Shown: positions 7,521 through 17,409, counted from the first letter of the stretch. The stretch: DNA of 64,000 nucleotides from Jannaschia sp. Os4 (GCF_016820245.1 NZ_JAFCAR010000001.1:186001-250000), one strand, 5' to 3'. The notes: generated by a model not told the origin, from the letters alone. Program-made: numbers and translations.

Positions 7521-8493
7521 TCCAGCGGTTCACCACCCGCGCGACCTCGCGCGGGGAGAGGTCGCCCAGCACCGCGGCGGGCAGCGGCACCATCCGCGCC
7601 CCGTCGAGCAGGATCGCCACGCCGAGCGAGGTGGGCACCGCGCGCATCCCCTTGGTCCACGGCGCCTCGATCACGAGGTCGGGGGCTTCGGCGCGCATCC
7701 CCTCGGGGCGCAGCGAGACCCGCCACCGATGCGGCAGGCCGGGCGCGCGCATCCGGGCCAAGGCGCGGGCGCGGTGCCCCGCCCAGCCTGACAGCGCCAG
7801 CAGCAGCCCCATCGGGAGCCCGATCACGGCGAGGCGGAGCGGGACGGCCCACCCGGGGAAGTCCGGCCAGGCCGAGACCGCCACGGGCCACAGGACCGCG
7901 AGCGCGAAGAGGAGGTCCGGCAGGATCGCGCGGCGGCCCTCCGGCCGCGCGGCGGCGCGGGTCCAGCGGGCCCGCCCGCGCTTGGGCAGGTCGAAGGACA
8001 GGTCCAGCGACGCGCCCCCCTCGCGCCGGGCGATCCACGCGCGGACCTTCTCGGCGGCGCGGGCCGGATCGGCGAGGGCGGCGGCGGGGATCGGCAGCAC
8101 GTCCTCCGGCCCGCGCCAGAGCAGCAGGTCGCCCTTGGTCGAGCGCGGGGCCCCGAAGGTGGTCCACCCCGCCTGCAGCCGGGCCGCCCCCGCCCGCCAG
8201 TCCACCCCCTGCCGCCCGATGCGGGCCTTCACGGGTCCGGACACGAGGGGGCCGCGCCGCCGGGCGCGCGCGCGCGCCGCCTCGAACCATGCCAGCAGCA
8301 GGACGCCGAGCGCCAAGGCGGCCACCGGCGCCCACGGCCAGTCGGGGCGCAGCGCGGCGGCGGCCACCGCTGTGCCGGCGCAGGCCGCCGCGCCCAAGCC
8401 CACGACCCAGCCGCCGCGCCGGGCCACCGCCGCGCGCGCCAGCGCATCGGCAGCGTCCGCGCCGATCTCGAAGGAGTAGTCCCGTCCCGCCAT
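7504..8493 (-). CDS. Membrane protein with two tandem YcxB-like units
   Basis: The protein has 329 aa and is built as a duplication. Each half has a hydrophobic hairpin (about residues 27-67 and 188-222) followed by a soluble beta-rich stretch. Both stretches share the pattern basic/Trp - hydrophobic strand - P.P..AL/VL - helix - (V)W: first GRQGVDWRAGAARLQAGW to PIPAAALADPARAAEKVRAWI, then LRPEGMRAEAPDLVIEAPW to PLPAAVLGDLSPREVARVVNRWI. This resembles the YcxB-like C-terminal domain of small membrane proteins of unknown function. The function is unknown. It is convergent with the LysR gene and divergent from the MFS gene. Confidence 0.6.
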   Translation of the reverse strand: MAGRDYSFEIGADAADALARAAVARRGGWVVGLGAAACAGTAVAAAALRPDWPWAPVAALALGVLLLAWFEAARARARRRGPLVSGPVKARIGRQGVDWRAGAARLQAGWTTFGAPRSTKGDLLLWRGPEDVLPIPAAALADPARAAEKVRAWIARREGGASLDLSFDLPKRGRARWTRAAARPEGRRAILPDLLFALAVLWPVAVSAWPDFPGWAVPLRLAVIGLPMGLLLALSGWAGHRARALARMRAPGLPHRWRVSLRPEGMRAEAPDLVIEAPWTKGMRAVPTSLGVAILLDGARMVPLPAAVLGDLSPREVARVVNRWIRRGP

Positions 8494-8589
8494 CCGCCGT
8501 CCGGATGCCCGCGCCCCGAGGGTTATTCAATGACGCCCCCGCGTGAAGCGCGCGTGGACAGACCGTCCCCGCGGGAGTAGCGCATCCGC

Positions 8590-9813
8590 ATGCCCACCGT
8601 CCGCCTCTCCGACGCGCACGCCCTGCCCCGCTGGCGCCGGCCCGAGGCGCTGCTGATGCTGATGGCCTTCGCCATGCCGGTGGCGTTCGCCACGTGGTCG
8701 GCGCTGCTCAACAACTTCGTCGTCGAGGAGGTCGCGTTCGACGGCTCGGACATCGGCTGGCTCCACACGATCCGCGAGATCCCCGGATTCCTCGCGGTCG
8801 GCGTCATCGCGGTCCTCTTCGTGATGCGCGAGCAGACCTTGGCGCTGTCGTCCCTCGTCCTGCTGGGCGTGACCACCGCGCTGACGGCGCAGTTCCCGAG
8901 CCTGTCGGGCATCCTGTGGATCACGTTCCTGTCGTCGGTCGGCTACCACTACTACGAGACGGTCAACCAATCCCTGCAGCTCCAGTGGCTGTCCAAGGCC
9001 GAGGCGCCGCGCAAGCTGGGCATCCTGCTCTCGGTCGGCTCCTTCGCCACGCTGCTGGCCTACGGGCTGATCGTGGTGACGTGGCGCGCGTTCGACCTGT
9101 CCTACGACCTCGTCTACTGGGTCGCGGGCGGGTTCACCGCCGTCGTGGCGCTGATCGCGTGGGCCGTCTTCCCCCGGTTCGAGGCCACGCCCCAGCGTCG
9201 CGAGATCGTGCTGCGCCGCCGCTACTGGCTCTACTACGCGCTGCAGTTCATGTCGGGCGCGCGGCGCCAGATCTTCATCGTCTTCGCGGGCTTCATGATG
9301 GTCGAGCGCTACGGGTTGGAGGTGCACGAGGTCACGGCGCTCTACATGGTGACGCTCGTCATCAACATGGTCTCCGCCCCCCTGATCGGGCGCGCCGTGG
9401 GCCGCTGGGGCGAGCGCGCGGCGCTGATCGTGGAGTATGCGGGGCTGGGCACGATCTTCGTGCTCTACGCGGGCCTCTACGCGTTCGACTGGGGCGTGGC
9501 GGTGGCCTGCGTCCTCTACATGGCGAACAACGTGTTCTTCTCCCTCGCGCTGGCCATCAAGACCTACTTCCAGAAGATCGCCGACCCCGCCGACATCGCG
9601 CCCACGGCGGCCGTGGCCTTCACCATCAACCACATCGCGGCGGTCTTCCTGCCCGCGAGCCTCGGCTACCTGTGGCTCGCCTCGCCGATGGCGGTGTTCG
9701 TGGCGGCGGCGGGGATGGCGGGCGCGTCGCTCGCGCTCTCGACGCTGGTGCCGCGCCACCCGGTCGAGGGGCACGAGACCGTGCTCGCCCCCCGACTGGC
9801 GGCGGCGGAGTAG
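8590..9813 (+). CDS. Major facilitator superfamily transporter
   Basis: The protein has 407 aa with about twelve hydrophobic segments spread over its length and an Arg-rich central cytoplasmic loop (around residue 200, [14 protein letters not shown]) between the two six-helix bundles. It is an inner-membrane secondary carrier. The substrate cannot be read from the sequence. The stop codon is 32 bases before msrA on the same strand, so the two may be co-transcribed. The 96-base divergent region upstream is shared with the YcxB-like gene. Confidence 0.8.
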   Translation: MPTVRLSDAHALPRWRRPEALLMLMAFAMPVAFATWSALLNNFVVEEVAFDGSDIGWLHTIREIPGFLAVGVIAVLFVMREQTLALSSLVLLGVTTALTAQFPSLSGILWITFLSSVGYHYYETVNQSLQLQWLSKAEAPRKLGILLSVGSFATLLAYGLIVVTWRAFDLSYDLVYWVAGGFTAVVALIAWAVFPRFEATPQRREIVLRRRYWLYYALQFMSGARRQIFIVFAGFMMVERYGLEVHEVTALYMVTLVINMVSAPLIGRAVGRWGERAALIVEYAGLGTIFVLYAGLYAFDWGVAVACVLYMANNVFFSLALAIKTYFQKIADPADIAPTAAVAFTINHIAAVFLPASLGYLWLASPMAVFVAAAGMAGASLALSTLVPRHPVEGHETVLAPRLAAAE

Positions 9814-9845
9814 CGGCCCCATATCGTCCGGAAAGGAGACCGCCC

Positions 9846-10496
9846 ATGTTCCTCTTCCAACGCAAGAAGGCCGAGATGGTGAGCGCCGACGACGCCCTGC
9901 CCGGCCGCGCCACGCCGATCCCGACCGCCACGACGCACCACGTCTTCGGCACGCCCCTGCGGACCGAGCCGAAGGAGGGCGAGGCGCAGGCCATGTTCGG
10001 CATGGGCTGCTTCTGGGGCGTGGAGCGGATGTTCTGGCAGGTGCCGGGCGTCACGATGACCACCGTGGGCTACGCGGGCGGCTACACCCCCAACGCCACC
10101 TACGAGGAAGTCTGCTCGGGCCGCACGGGCCACAACGAGGTGGTCCACGTCATCTACGACACGTCGAAGGCGACCTACGAGGATCTGCTGAAGGTGTTCT
10201 GGGAAGGCCACGACCCGACCCAGGGCATGCGGCAGGGCAACGACGTGGGCACGCAGTACCGGTCGGGCATCTACGCCTACTCGCCCGAGCAGAAGGCCGC
10301 CGCCGAGCGCACCGGGGCCGAGATGGCGCCCCGCCTGCGCGCGGCGGGCTACGGGGCGATCACGACGGAGATCGTGGACGCGCCGGACTACTACCTCGCC
10401 GAGGACTACCACCAGCAGTACCTGTCGAAGAACCCGAACGGCTATTGCGGGATCGGCGGGACGGGCGTGACCTGCCCGATCGGCACGGGCGCCTGA
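9846..10496 (+). CDS. msrA: Peptide-methionine (S)-S-oxide reductase MsrA
   Basis: The protein has 216 aa and repairs methionine-S-sulfoxide in proteins and free methionine. The catalytic GCFWG motif places the nucleophilic Cys at residue 55. The C terminus has the two resolving Cys candidates (Cys201 and Cys210, in [13 protein letters not shown]), as in MsrA enzymes that are regenerated by thioredoxin. The YAGGY and HNEVVHV stretches are also family hallmarks. A GGAGA ribosome-binding site precedes the ATG. There is no export signal, so it is cytoplasmic. The gene follows the MFS gene and is followed by a repeat copy whose hairpin can end transcription. Confidence 0.96.
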   Translation: MFLFQRKKAEMVSADDALPGRATPIPTATTHHVFGTPLRTEPKEGEAQAMFGMGCFWGVERMFWQVPGVTMTTVGYAGGYTPNATYEEVCSGRTGHNEVVHVIYDTSKATYEDLLKVFWEGHDPTQGMRQGNDVGTQYRSGIYAYSPEQKAAAERTGAEMAPRLRAAGYGAITTEIVDAPDYYLAEDYHQQYLSKNPNGYCGIGGTGVTCPIGTGA

Positions 10497-10502
10497 CGTT
10501 CA

Positions 10503-10566
10503 GGGGGCTCCGCCCCCGCCTCCCTCCGGTCGGCTCCCCCGAGGTATTTCCGCCAAGATGAGGGGG
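10503..10566 (-). repeat. Dispersed palindromic repeat, copy 2 (inverted), after msrA
   Basis: Read on the minus strand, a core CCCCCTCATCTTGGCGG then AAATACCTCGGGGGA (10566-10535) leads to a hairpin GGGGGC-GGA-GCCCCC (10517-10503). The hairpin begins 7 bases beyond the msrA stop and is a probable terminator for it. Together with copy 3 this forms a large inverted pair around about 120 bases of unique DNA. Confidence 0.75.
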
Positions 10567-10685
10567 CCGTTCACCGCACCTTTACCGGCGTCGTCCCACC
10601 AGGGTCGCGCGGTACAGGCTGAGGAGCCGATGGCCGCCCAAGGTGAGGGCCGTTGGTCCTCCGGGGCAGGCGGAGCGATCCCCTG

Positions 10686-10744
10686 CCCCTCATCTTGGTT
10701 CAAATACCTCGGGGGAGGCCCGGAGGGCCGGGGGCAGCGCCCCC
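10686..10744 (+). repeat. Dispersed palindromic repeat, copy 3, before the hemF stop
   Basis: The core CCCCTCATCTTGG is followed by AAATACCTCGGGGGA (10686-10716), and the hairpin GGGGGC-AGC-GCCCCC (10730-10744) follows 13 bases later. The core differs from copy 2 mainly at the three bases after CTTGG. The hairpin is just past the hemF stop codon on the minus strand, so copies 2 and 3 each put a hairpin at the end of a converging gene. Confidence 0.75.
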
Positions 10745-10751
10745 TCCCCGC

Positions 10752-11645
10752 TCAGGGCCAGCGCGCCAGCGGCGGCAGGCTCATCAGCACGGCGCTCGCG
10801 TCGTGCCCCGTCTCCAGACCGAACTTGGTGCCCCGGTCCCAGACGAGGTTGTACTCCGCGTAGAGGCCCCGGTGGACGAGCTGCGCCTCGCGGTCGTCCT
10901 CGGACCACGCCATGTCCTTGCGCCGCTCCACCAGCGGCACGAAGGCGGGCAGGAACGCCTCGCCCACGGCCTTGGTGAAGGCAAAGTCCGCGTCCCAGTC
11001 GCCGGTGTCGAGGTCGTCGTAGAAGATGCCGCCGACGCCCCGCGCCCGGCCCCGGTGCGGCACGAAGAAGTACTCGTCCGCCCACGCCTTCAGCCGGTCG
11101 TAGCGCCCAGCCTCGTGCGCCTCGCAGGTCTCGCGCAGCACGCCGTGGAAACGCCTCGTGTCCTCGTCGTACTCCAGCGCGGGGTTCAGGTCCGTCCCGC
11201 CGCCGAACCACGACGCGTGGGGCGTCCAGAACATCCGCGTGTTGAGATGGACCGCCGGCACGTGCGGGTTGCGCATGTGCGCGACGAGGCTGATGCCGGA
11301 CGCCCAGAAGCGCGGGTCGTCGGCCATGCCGGGGATGTCCTTGCGCGCCGCCATCGCCGCCACCGCGCGGGGCTGGAGCGTGCCGTGCACCTCGGACCAG
11401 TTGACGCCCACCTTCTCGAAGAGCCGCCCCTCGCGCATCACCGACATCAGGCCGCCGCCCGCGTCCGAGCCATCCTCGGCGGTGCGCTTGGTGTCGCGGA
11501 CCTCGAACCGCGCCACCGGGAGGTCCGACCCCGGCCCTGATTCGTGGGCCGCCTCCAGCGCCTCGAACCGCTCCACGATCCGGTCGCGCAATGCGCGAAA
11601 CCACGCGCTGGCGGTCTGCTTTCGGTGGTCGGTCTCGTCCAGCAT
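10752..11645 (-). CDS. hemF: Oxygen-dependent coproporphyrinogen-III oxidase
   Basis: The protein has 297 aa. It catalyses the aerobic oxidative decarboxylation of coproporphyrinogen III to protoporphyrinogen IX in haem synthesis. Family signatures are clear: MRNPHVPAVHLNTRMF, then WFGGGTDLNPAL, YFFVPHRGRARGVGGIFYDDL and the C-terminal YNLVWDRGTKFGLETG. I use the ATG at 11645 because the protein then begins near the usual length; longer in-frame starts add unconserved sequence. It is divergent from the carboxypeptidase gene across 272 bases that otherwise hold no gene. No oxygen-responsive Fnr box is obvious there. Confidence 0.96.
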   Translation of the reverse strand: MLDETDHRKQTASAWFRALRDRIVERFEALEAAHESGPGSDLPVARFEVRDTKRTAEDGSDAGGGLMSVMREGRLFEKVGVNWSEVHGTLQPRAVAAMAARKDIPGMADDPRFWASGISLVAHMRNPHVPAVHLNTRMFWTPHASWFGGGTDLNPALEYDEDTRRFHGVLRETCEAHEAGRYDRLKAWADEYFFVPHRGRARGVGGIFYDDLDTGDWDADFAFTKAVGEAFLPAFVPLVERRKDMAWSEDDREAQLVHRGLYAEYNLVWDRGTKFGLETGHDASAVLMSLPPLARWP

Positions 11646-11917
11646 GAGCGAATCTCCGTCGGTCCGGGGGGAGGGTATCGGCGGACCTCCGCGGGATCGT
11701 GCCGCAATTTCGCCACGACCCCCACCCCCATGTTGTAGGCCCTCTTGCCCACGCATACCCCATCTGCCGGGGGGCGGCGGGGACCCGCCCGGAATGGGGA
11801 GTCTTTGGGGCAATGGGTTTGAGCACTGTCTTTACGTCGCGGCGCAAGCTACTGTCGACGAAACAGAACACGAGCCGGGGCACGAACCACCGGCTCACCG
11901 GGCAGAGCAGGCATTTC

Positions 11918-13282
11918 ATGAGAACCGTGACCATGCGGCTGGCGGCGCTGTGCGCCGTGCTGATCCTGATGACGGGCATGGCCGCGGCCGCGCCCTACGC
12001 GGCGATGGTGATCGACGAGCGCTCGGGCGAGATCCTGCACGCGCGCAACCACGACACGCGCCTGCATCCCGCCTCGCTCACCAAGATGATGACGCTCTAC
12101 ATCGCGTTCGACGCCGTGCGCCGGGGCGAGATCGGCCTCGACACCGAGGTGCGCATCTCCCGCAACGCCGCCGCCGAGCCGCCCTCCAAGCTGGGCCTGC
12201 GCGCGGGCCAGCGGATCAAGCTGCGCTACCTGATCCGCGCGGCCGCGGTGAAGTCCGCCAACGACGCCGCCACCGCCATCGGCGAGGCGATCGCCGGGTC
12301 CGAGGACGCCTTCGCGCGCCGCATGAACCGCACCGCCCGCGCGCTGGGGATGAACCACACGACGTTCAAGAACGCGCACGGCCTCACCATGTCCGGCCAC
12401 CTCTCGACCGCGCGGGACATGACGACGCTGGGGATGCGCCTCTTCCGCGACCACCCGGCCTACTACAACATCTTCTCGCGCCGCTCGACCGACGCGGGCG
12501 TCACGCAGGTGCGCAACACCAACCGGCGCCTGCTCGACGCCTATCGCGGCGCCGACGGCATCAAGACCGGCTACACCCGCGCCGCCGGGTTCAACCTCGT
12601 GGCCTCCGCCGAGCGCGACGGGACGCGGATCATCGCCACGGTGTTCGGCGGTCGCTCCACGGCGACGCGCAACAAGCGGGTGATGGAGCTGCTCGACATG
12701 GGCTTCGAGCGCGCCGAGTCGGGCGAGCGGGACGCCGCCCCCGAGGCGGCGGCCGACGTCGTCGCCACGGCGACCATCGGCCCGCGCGCGCCCGCCGCCT
12801 CCATGCGGCCCCGGATGCGGCCGGGCGGCGCGCCGGCGGACGACCTCGTGATCGCCAGCGCCTCCACCCCCGAGACGGGGCCGATGCGGCAGGTCGTCTG
12901 GGCCGCCTCCGCAGCGCCCCAGCCGGAGACGCGCGCGATGGCCGCCGTGGACGGCGCGACCATCGTCGAGCGCGTGGTGGCCCAGCGCCCGACCATGCGC
13001 CCCGGCGAGGACGGTCCCCTGCGCGTGGTCACCACGGACGCGCCCAACCGCGACTACGGCATCGTGCTGGGCAAGCGGCGGACCCGCTCGGACGCCGACA
13101 AGCTCCTGCTCACGGCGGCCATGCGCGAGTTGGAGACGCTCGACGGCACCATCCGGGGGCTCCAGGTGGTGCAGGGGGGCTGGCGCCCCTCGTTCCTCGG
13201 CCTGTCGCTGACGGAGGCGCAGCGCGCCTGCCAGCGCCTCGCGGCGCGCGACATGGACTGCGAGGTGATGCGCGGCGCCTGA
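11918..13282 (+). CDS. D-alanyl-D-alanine carboxypeptidase (penicillin-binding protein 5/6 type)
   Basis: The protein has 454 aa. A signal peptide (about residues 1-25, ending AAAA|P) exports it to the periplasm, where it trims the terminal D-Ala of peptidoglycan pentapeptides. The serine peptidase S11 motifs are complete: S53-x-x-K56 (PASLTK), S113-A-N115 and K216-T-G218 (KTGYT). The last 75 residues (from DYGIVLGKR) form a small extra domain reminiscent of SPOR-like folds, reached through a Pro/Arg/Met-rich linker (about 260-380). I chose the ATG at 11918 since it opens directly onto the signal peptide. The next ATG, five codons later, is equally possible. Confidence 0.9.
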   Translation: MRTVTMRLAALCAVLILMTGMAAAAPYAAMVIDERSGEILHARNHDTRLHPASLTKMMTLYIAFDAVRRGEIGLDTEVRISRNAAAEPPSKLGLRAGQRIKLRYLIRAAAVKSANDAATAIGEAIAGSEDAFARRMNRTARALGMNHTTFKNAHGLTMSGHLSTARDMTTLGMRLFRDHPAYYNIFSRRSTDAGVTQVRNTNRRLLDAYRGADGIKTGYTRAAGFNLVASAERDGTRIIATVFGGRSTATRNKRVMELLDMGFERAESGERDAAPEAAADVVATATIGPRAPAASMRPRMRPGGAPADDLVIASASTPETGPMRQVVWAASAAPQPETRAMAAVDGATIVERVVAQRPTMRPGEDGPLRVVTTDAPNRDYGIVLGKRRTRSDADKLLLTAAMRELETLDGTIRGLQVVQGGWRPSFLGLSLTEAQRACQRLAARDMDCEVMRGA

Positions 13283-13285
13283 GGG

Positions 13286-14893
13286 TCAGACGCCCGCCGC
13301 GGCGTCCGCCTGAAGGTCGAAGGCCGCCGCCATCAGCGCGCGGGTGTAGGGGTGCGACGGCGCGTCGAAGACCTGCGCCGCCTCGCCCGCCTCCACCACG
13401 TCGCCCCGTTTCATCACCATGATCCGGTGCGACAGCGCGCGCACGACCCGCAGGTCGTGGGAGATGAACAGGTAGGCCAGCCCGTGCTTGCGCTGCAGGT
13501 CGCGCAGCAGCTCCACCACCTGCACCTGCACCGTCTGGTCGAGCGCGGAGGTCGGCTCGTCCAGCACCACCAGCTCCGGCTTCAGGATCATGGCGCGGGC
13601 GATGGCGATGCGCTGGCGCTGCCCGCCCGAGAACTCGTGCGGGTAGCGGTCCATCGCCTCGGGATCGAGGCCCACCTCGCGCAGCATGTCGGCCACCTGC
13701 TCCCGGTGGGGGCGCGCGTCGCCCGTGTCGTGCAGGCGCAGCCCCTCGGCCACGATCTCGCCCACCGTCATCCGCGGCGAGAGCGACCCGAACGGGTCCT
13801 GGAACACGATCTGCATCTCTTGGCGGAGCGGGCGCATCTGGCGGCTCTTCAGCCCGTCGATGTCGCGGCCCATGAACACGATCCGCCCCTCGGACGAGAT
13901 CAGGCGCATGATGGCCAGCGCGAGCGTCGTCTTGCCCGACCCGGACTCGCCCACGATCCCCACGGTCTCGCCGCGCCGCACCGAGAGCGTGGCGTCGTTC
14001 ACCGCCTTCACGTGCCCCACGGTCCGCTTGAGCAGGCCGCGCTGGATCGGGAACCAGATCTTCAGCCCGTCCGTCGACGCGATCTCCGGCGCGTCCGGCG
14101 CCACCGGCTCGGGCGCCCCGTCCGGCTCGGCGTCGAGCAGCATCCGGGTGTAGTCGTGCTGCGGGTCGTCGAAGATCTCGACCGTCGGCCCCTCCTCCAC
14201 GATCTCGCCGTGGCGCATCACGCAGACCCGGTCGGCGAAGCGGCGCACGATCCCGAGGTCGTGGGTGATGAACAGCATCGCCAGCCCCTCCTCGCGCTGG
14301 ATCGAGGCGAGCAGTTCCAGCACCTGCGCTTGGATCGTCACGTCCAGCGCCGTGGTCGGCTCGTCCGCGATCAGCAGGTTGGGCCCGTTGGCCAGCGCCA
14401 TGGCAATCATCACCCGCTGCCGCTGCCCGCCCGACAACTGGTGCGGGTAGGAGGCCAGCCGCGTCTCCGGCTCGGGGATGCCCACCTTGGTCAGCAGGTC
14501 GAGGATGCGCGCCCGGATGGCCGACCCTTCCAGCCCTTGGTGCACGCGAATCGACTCGCCCAGCTGCTTCTCGATCGTGTGCAACGGGTTGAGCGACGTC
14601 ATCGGCTCTTGGAAGATGAACGAGACGTCGTTGCCCCGCACCCGGCGCAACTCCTTCTCGTCCGCGCCGACCATCTGCGCGCCGTCGTAGAGGATGGAGC
14701 CCTCCACCTCGGCGCTGTCGGGCAGCAGGTTCACGGTCGAGAGCGCGGTGATCGACTTGCCGGAGCCGGATTCGCCCACGAGGGCGACGGTCTCGCCCTT
14801 GGCGACGTCGAAGGAGACGCCGCGTACGGCCTTCGTGACCGAGTCGCCTTGGCGAAACGTGACGCGCAGGTCGCGGACTTGGAGGAGGGTCAA
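13286..14893 (-). CDS. yejF: Oligopeptide ABC transporter, fused double ATPase (YejF-type)
   Basis: The protein has 535 aa with two ATP-binding domains in one chain. Each has a Walker A (GESGSGKS near residue 39; GESGSGKTT in the second half), a signature ([18 protein letters not shown]) and a Walker B ([24 protein letters not shown]). This is the dimeric engine of a Yej/Opp-type importer. The most likely start is TTG at 14893. It overlaps the stop of the upstream small gene (TTGA) and opens on [16 protein letters not shown], the family N terminus, whereas a longer frame adds an unrelated leader. It is the last gene of yejA-yejB-yejE-small gene-yejF and converges with the carboxypeptidase gene. 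Confidence 0.92.
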   Translation of the reverse strand: MTLLQVRDLRVTFRQGDSVTKAVRGVSFDVAKGETVALVGESGSGKSITALSTVNLLPDSAEVEGSILYDGAQMVGADEKELRRVRGNDVSFIFQEPMTSLNPLHTIEKQLGESIRVHQGLEGSAIRARILDLLTKVGIPEPETRLASYPHQLSGGQRQRVMIAMALANGPNLLIADEPTTALDVTIQAQVLELLASIQREEGLAMLFITHDLGIVRRFADRVCVMRHGEIVEEGPTVEIFDDPQHDYTRMLLDAEPDGAPEPVAPDAPEIASTDGLKIWFPIQRGLLKRTVGHVKAVNDATLSVRRGETVGIVGESGSGKTTLALAIMRLISSEGRIVFMGRDIDGLKSRQMRPLRQEMQIVFQDPFGSLSPRMTVGEIVAEGLRLHDTGDARPHREQVADMLREVGLDPEAMDRYPHEFSGGQRQRIAIARAMILKPELVVLDEPTSALDQTVQVQVVELLRDLQRKHGLAYLFISHDLRVVRALSHRIMVMKRGDVVEAGEAAQVFDAPSHPYTRALMAAAFDLQADAAAGV

Positions 14894-15138
14894 GCGGCAT
14901 CTCCCGAGGCGAGAGCGGCTAGGCCAGCAAGGATGAAGAGAATGAGAGCGGCGCCCCATTTAGCATAAATGCTGCGCTTGTGCGCCTGGACCAGATCCTC
15001 ATTCCCGACACTTGCTCTGCCGCCCCAACGGAGCGCAGCCGGGTTGTTCGATTGGAACACCGCCATTTGGACGCAGGCCCACACCACGAGACCAAGTGCC
15101 AGACATCCAAGGGCTGAGGGGACAACACTTCCGCTCAC
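14890..15138 (-). CDS. Small two-helix membrane protein embedded in the yej operon
   Basis: The protein has 82 aa with hydrophobic helices near residues 7-28 and 61-77 and a polar loop between (NNPAALRWGGRASVGNEDLV). It is locked into the operon on both sides: the GTG start overlaps the yejE stop (GTGA) and its stop overlaps the TTG start of yejF (TTGA). I do not recognise a family. Codon use is unlike the neighbours, with AGA, AGT, TCA, GTT, TAT, AAA, ATT and CTA in a short gene amid very GC-rich DNA. This suggests a later insertion or relaxed selection. The translational coupling suggests it is really translated, perhaps as an accessory of the importer. Confidence 0.65.
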   Translation of the reverse strand: MSGSVVPSALGCLALGLVVWACVQMAVFQSNNPAALRWGGRASVGNEDLVQAHKRSIYAKWGAALILFILAGLAALASGDAA

Positions 15139-16334
15139 TGGTTCCCCTCCGACGACGTGCTGCTCGCCTGCGCCGGGGTCGCCAGCGCGGGCTGCGGCTC
15201 GGCCTTCTTCCCCGCCACCGGCGCCACGGTGAAGACCTTGCGCGGGTCGAAGGCGTCGCGGACCCCCTCGAAGATGAACACCAGGAGCGACAGCATGATC
15301 GCGAAGGTGAAGAAGGCGGTGAAGGCCAGCCACGGGGCCTGCAGGTTCTGCTTCGCCTGGAGCGTGAGGTCCCCCAGCGAGGGCGCCGACGACGGCAGGC
15401 CGAAGCCGAGGAAGTCGAGCGAGGCCAGCCCCCCGATCGTGCCCGTCACGATGAAGGGCAGCATGGTGATCGTCGCCACCATCGCGTTGGGCAGGACGTG
15501 GCGCGCCATGATCGTGCCGTTGCCGACCCCCAGGGCGCGGGCGGCGCGCACGTACTCGAAGTTGCGCGCACGTAGGAACTCGGCCCGGACGACGCCGACG
15601 AGGGCCGTCCAGCCGAACAGCGTCATCAGCCCGACCAGCAGCCAGAAGTTCATGGGCAGGATCGCGGCCACGATGATGATGATGTAGAGGCTGGGCGTGG
15701 AGCCCCAGATCTCGATGATCCGCTGGAAGATCAGGTCGATCCACCCGCCGAAGAAGCCCTGCACCGCGCCCGCCGCGATCCCGATGATCGACGTGAGGAA
15801 CGTCACGATCAGCGCGAAGGCCACCGACAGCCGGAAGCCGTAGATCACCCGCGCCAGCACGTCGCGCGCGGTGTCGTCCGTGCCCAGCCAGTGCTGCGAG
15901 TCCGGAGCGGAGGGCGCGGCCCCGTCGATGTCGTTCACCGTGTCGTAGCTGTAGGGGATGACGGGCCAGAGCAGCCAGCCCGCCTCGACGCTCTCGCCGT
16001 CGTAGGTGCCGGTCGCCTGCACGGAATCGATCACCTCCTCGGGGAAGTCGAAGCAGTCCTCGAGGCCGCCGGACACGATCAGGCACTCGACCTCCGCCTC
16101 GCGGTATTCGGCCTCGGTGCGGAAGTCGCCGCCGAAGGCCGTCTCCGGGTAGAAGTTGAACACGGGCACGTGCAGGTCGCCGCGGTAGGACACGAGCAGC
16201 GGCTTGTCGTTGGCGATCAGCTCCGCCACCAGCGACAGCCCGAACAGCACCGCGAAGAGCCAGAAGGACCAGAAGGCGCGGCGGTTCGCCTTGAAGTTCG
16301 CTAGACGGCGGCGGTTGAGCGGGGAGAGCGCCAT
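15135..16334 (-). CDS. yejE: Oligopeptide ABC transporter permease YejE
   Basis: The protein has 399 aa. One N-terminal membrane helix (about 22-41) is followed by a roughly 110-residue periplasmic region (DLHVPVFNFYPETAFGGDF to YSYDTVND), then the DppC-type permease core. The core has the EAA-loop-like stretch (FEYVRAARALGVGNGTIMARHVLPNA) that contacts the ATPase. The long periplasmic insert is characteristic of YejE compared with ordinary DppC. The C terminus (about 370-399) is a low-complexity Ala/Pro/Ser tail. It is one base away from yejB and overlaps the small membrane gene downstream. Confidence 0.93.
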   Translation of the reverse strand: MALSPLNRRRLANFKANRRAFWSFWLFAVLFGLSLVAELIANDKPLLVSYRGDLHVPVFNFYPETAFGGDFRTEAEYREAEVECLIVSGGLEDCFDFPEEVIDSVQATGTYDGESVEAGWLLWPVIPYSYDTVNDIDGAAPSAPDSQHWLGTDDTARDVLARVIYGFRLSVAFALIVTFLTSIIGIAAGAVQGFFGGWIDLIFQRIIEIWGSTPSLYIIIIVAAILPMNFWLLVGLMTLFGWTALVGVVRAEFLRARNFEYVRAARALGVGNGTIMARHVLPNAMVATITMLPFIVTGTIGGLASLDFLGFGLPSSAPSLGDLTLQAKQNLQAPWLAFTAFFTFAIMLSLLVFIFEGVRDAFDPRKVFTVAPVAGKKAEPQPALATPAQASSTSSEGNQ

Positions 16335-16335
16335 C

Positions 16336-17409
16336 TCAGGTCTCCCGGCTCTCGAAGTCGATGCGCGGGTCGATCCAGATGTAGGTCAGGTCCGTGATCA
16401 GCCCCATCACCAGCCCGATCAGCGCGAAGGCGTAGAGCGTGCCGAACATCACCGGGTAGTCGCGCGAGACGGCGGCCTCGAAGCCAAGCCGCCCCAGCCC
16501 GTCGAGCGAGAAGATCGTCTCGATGATGAGCGAGCCGCCGAAGAACACGCTGACGAAGAGCGCCGGGAAGCCCGAGATCACGATCAGCATCGCGTTGCGG
16601 AACACGTGGCCGTAGAGGACGCGTGCCTCGGACAGCCCCTTGGCCTTGGCCGTGGTCACGTATTGCTTGCGGATCTCGTCGAGGAAGGAGTTCTTCGTCA
16701 GCAGCGTCAGGCCGGCGAAGGCCGAGATGGTCGAGGCGGTCACGGGCAGCGCGATGTGCCACAGGTAGTCGAGCACCTTCTGGCCCGCGTTCAACTGCTC
16801 CCAATTATCGCTCGTCAGCCCGCGCAGCGGGAAGATCTGCAGGAACGACCCGCCCGCGAACATCACGAGCAGCAGGATGGCGAAGAGGAAGCCGGGGATC
16901 GCGTAGGCCACGATGACGATGCCGGAGGTCCACGTGTCGAAGCTGGACCCGTCGCGCACCGCCTTGCGGATGCCCAGCGGGATCGAGATCAGGTAGGCCA
17001 GCAGCGTCGACCACAGGCCCAGCGTGATCGAGACGGGCATCTTCTCCAGCACGAGGTCGACCACGGAGATGGAGCGGAAGTAGCTCTCGCCGAAGTCGAA
17101 GCGCAGGTAGTTCCACATCATGTCGAGGAACCGCTCCAAGGGCGGCTTGTCGAAGCCGAACTGGCGCTCCAGCTCCTCGATGAAGTCCTGCGGCAGGCCG
17201 CGCGCGCCCGCGTAGCCCTCGCCCCCCTCCGCGATCTCCGATCCGCCGCCGGAGATGCCCTCGAACACGTCGCCGCCGCCCTCCAGCTGCGCGATGATCT
17301 GCTCGACGGGGCCACCGGGCACGAACTGCACGAGGGTGAAGTTGATGACCATGATCCCCAAGAGCGTGGGGATCATGAGCAGCAGGCGGCGGAGGATGTA
17401 GGCGGCCAT
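16336..17409 (-). CDS. yejB: Oligopeptide ABC transporter permease YejB
   Basis: The protein has 357 aa with six or so membrane helices. The N terminus ([20 protein letters not shown]) is the typical DppB start. A periplasmic insert with [13 protein letters not shown] and [18 protein letters not shown] follows helix 1, as in YejB. The permease core carries the EAA-like motif ([28 protein letters not shown]). It pairs with YejE to form the channel for oligopeptides. It starts six bases after yejA and ends one base before yejE, so the three are one transcript. Confidence 0.93.
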   Translation of the reverse strand: MAAYILRRLLLMIPTLLGIMVINFTLVQFVPGGPVEQIIAQLEGGGDVFEGISGGGSEIAEGGEGYAGARGLPQDFIEELERQFGFDKPPLERFLDMMWNYLRFDFGESYFRSISVVDLVLEKMPVSITLGLWSTLLAYLISIPLGIRKAVRDGSSFDTWTSGIVIVAYAIPGFLFAILLLVMFAGGSFLQIFPLRGLTSDNWEQLNAGQKVLDYLWHIALPVTASTISAFAGLTLLTKNSFLDEIRKQYVTTAKAKGLSEARVLYGHVFRNAMLIVISGFPALFVSVFFGGSLIIETIFSLDGLGRLGFEAAVSRDYPVMFGTLYAFALIGLVMGLITDLTYIWIDPRIDFESRET

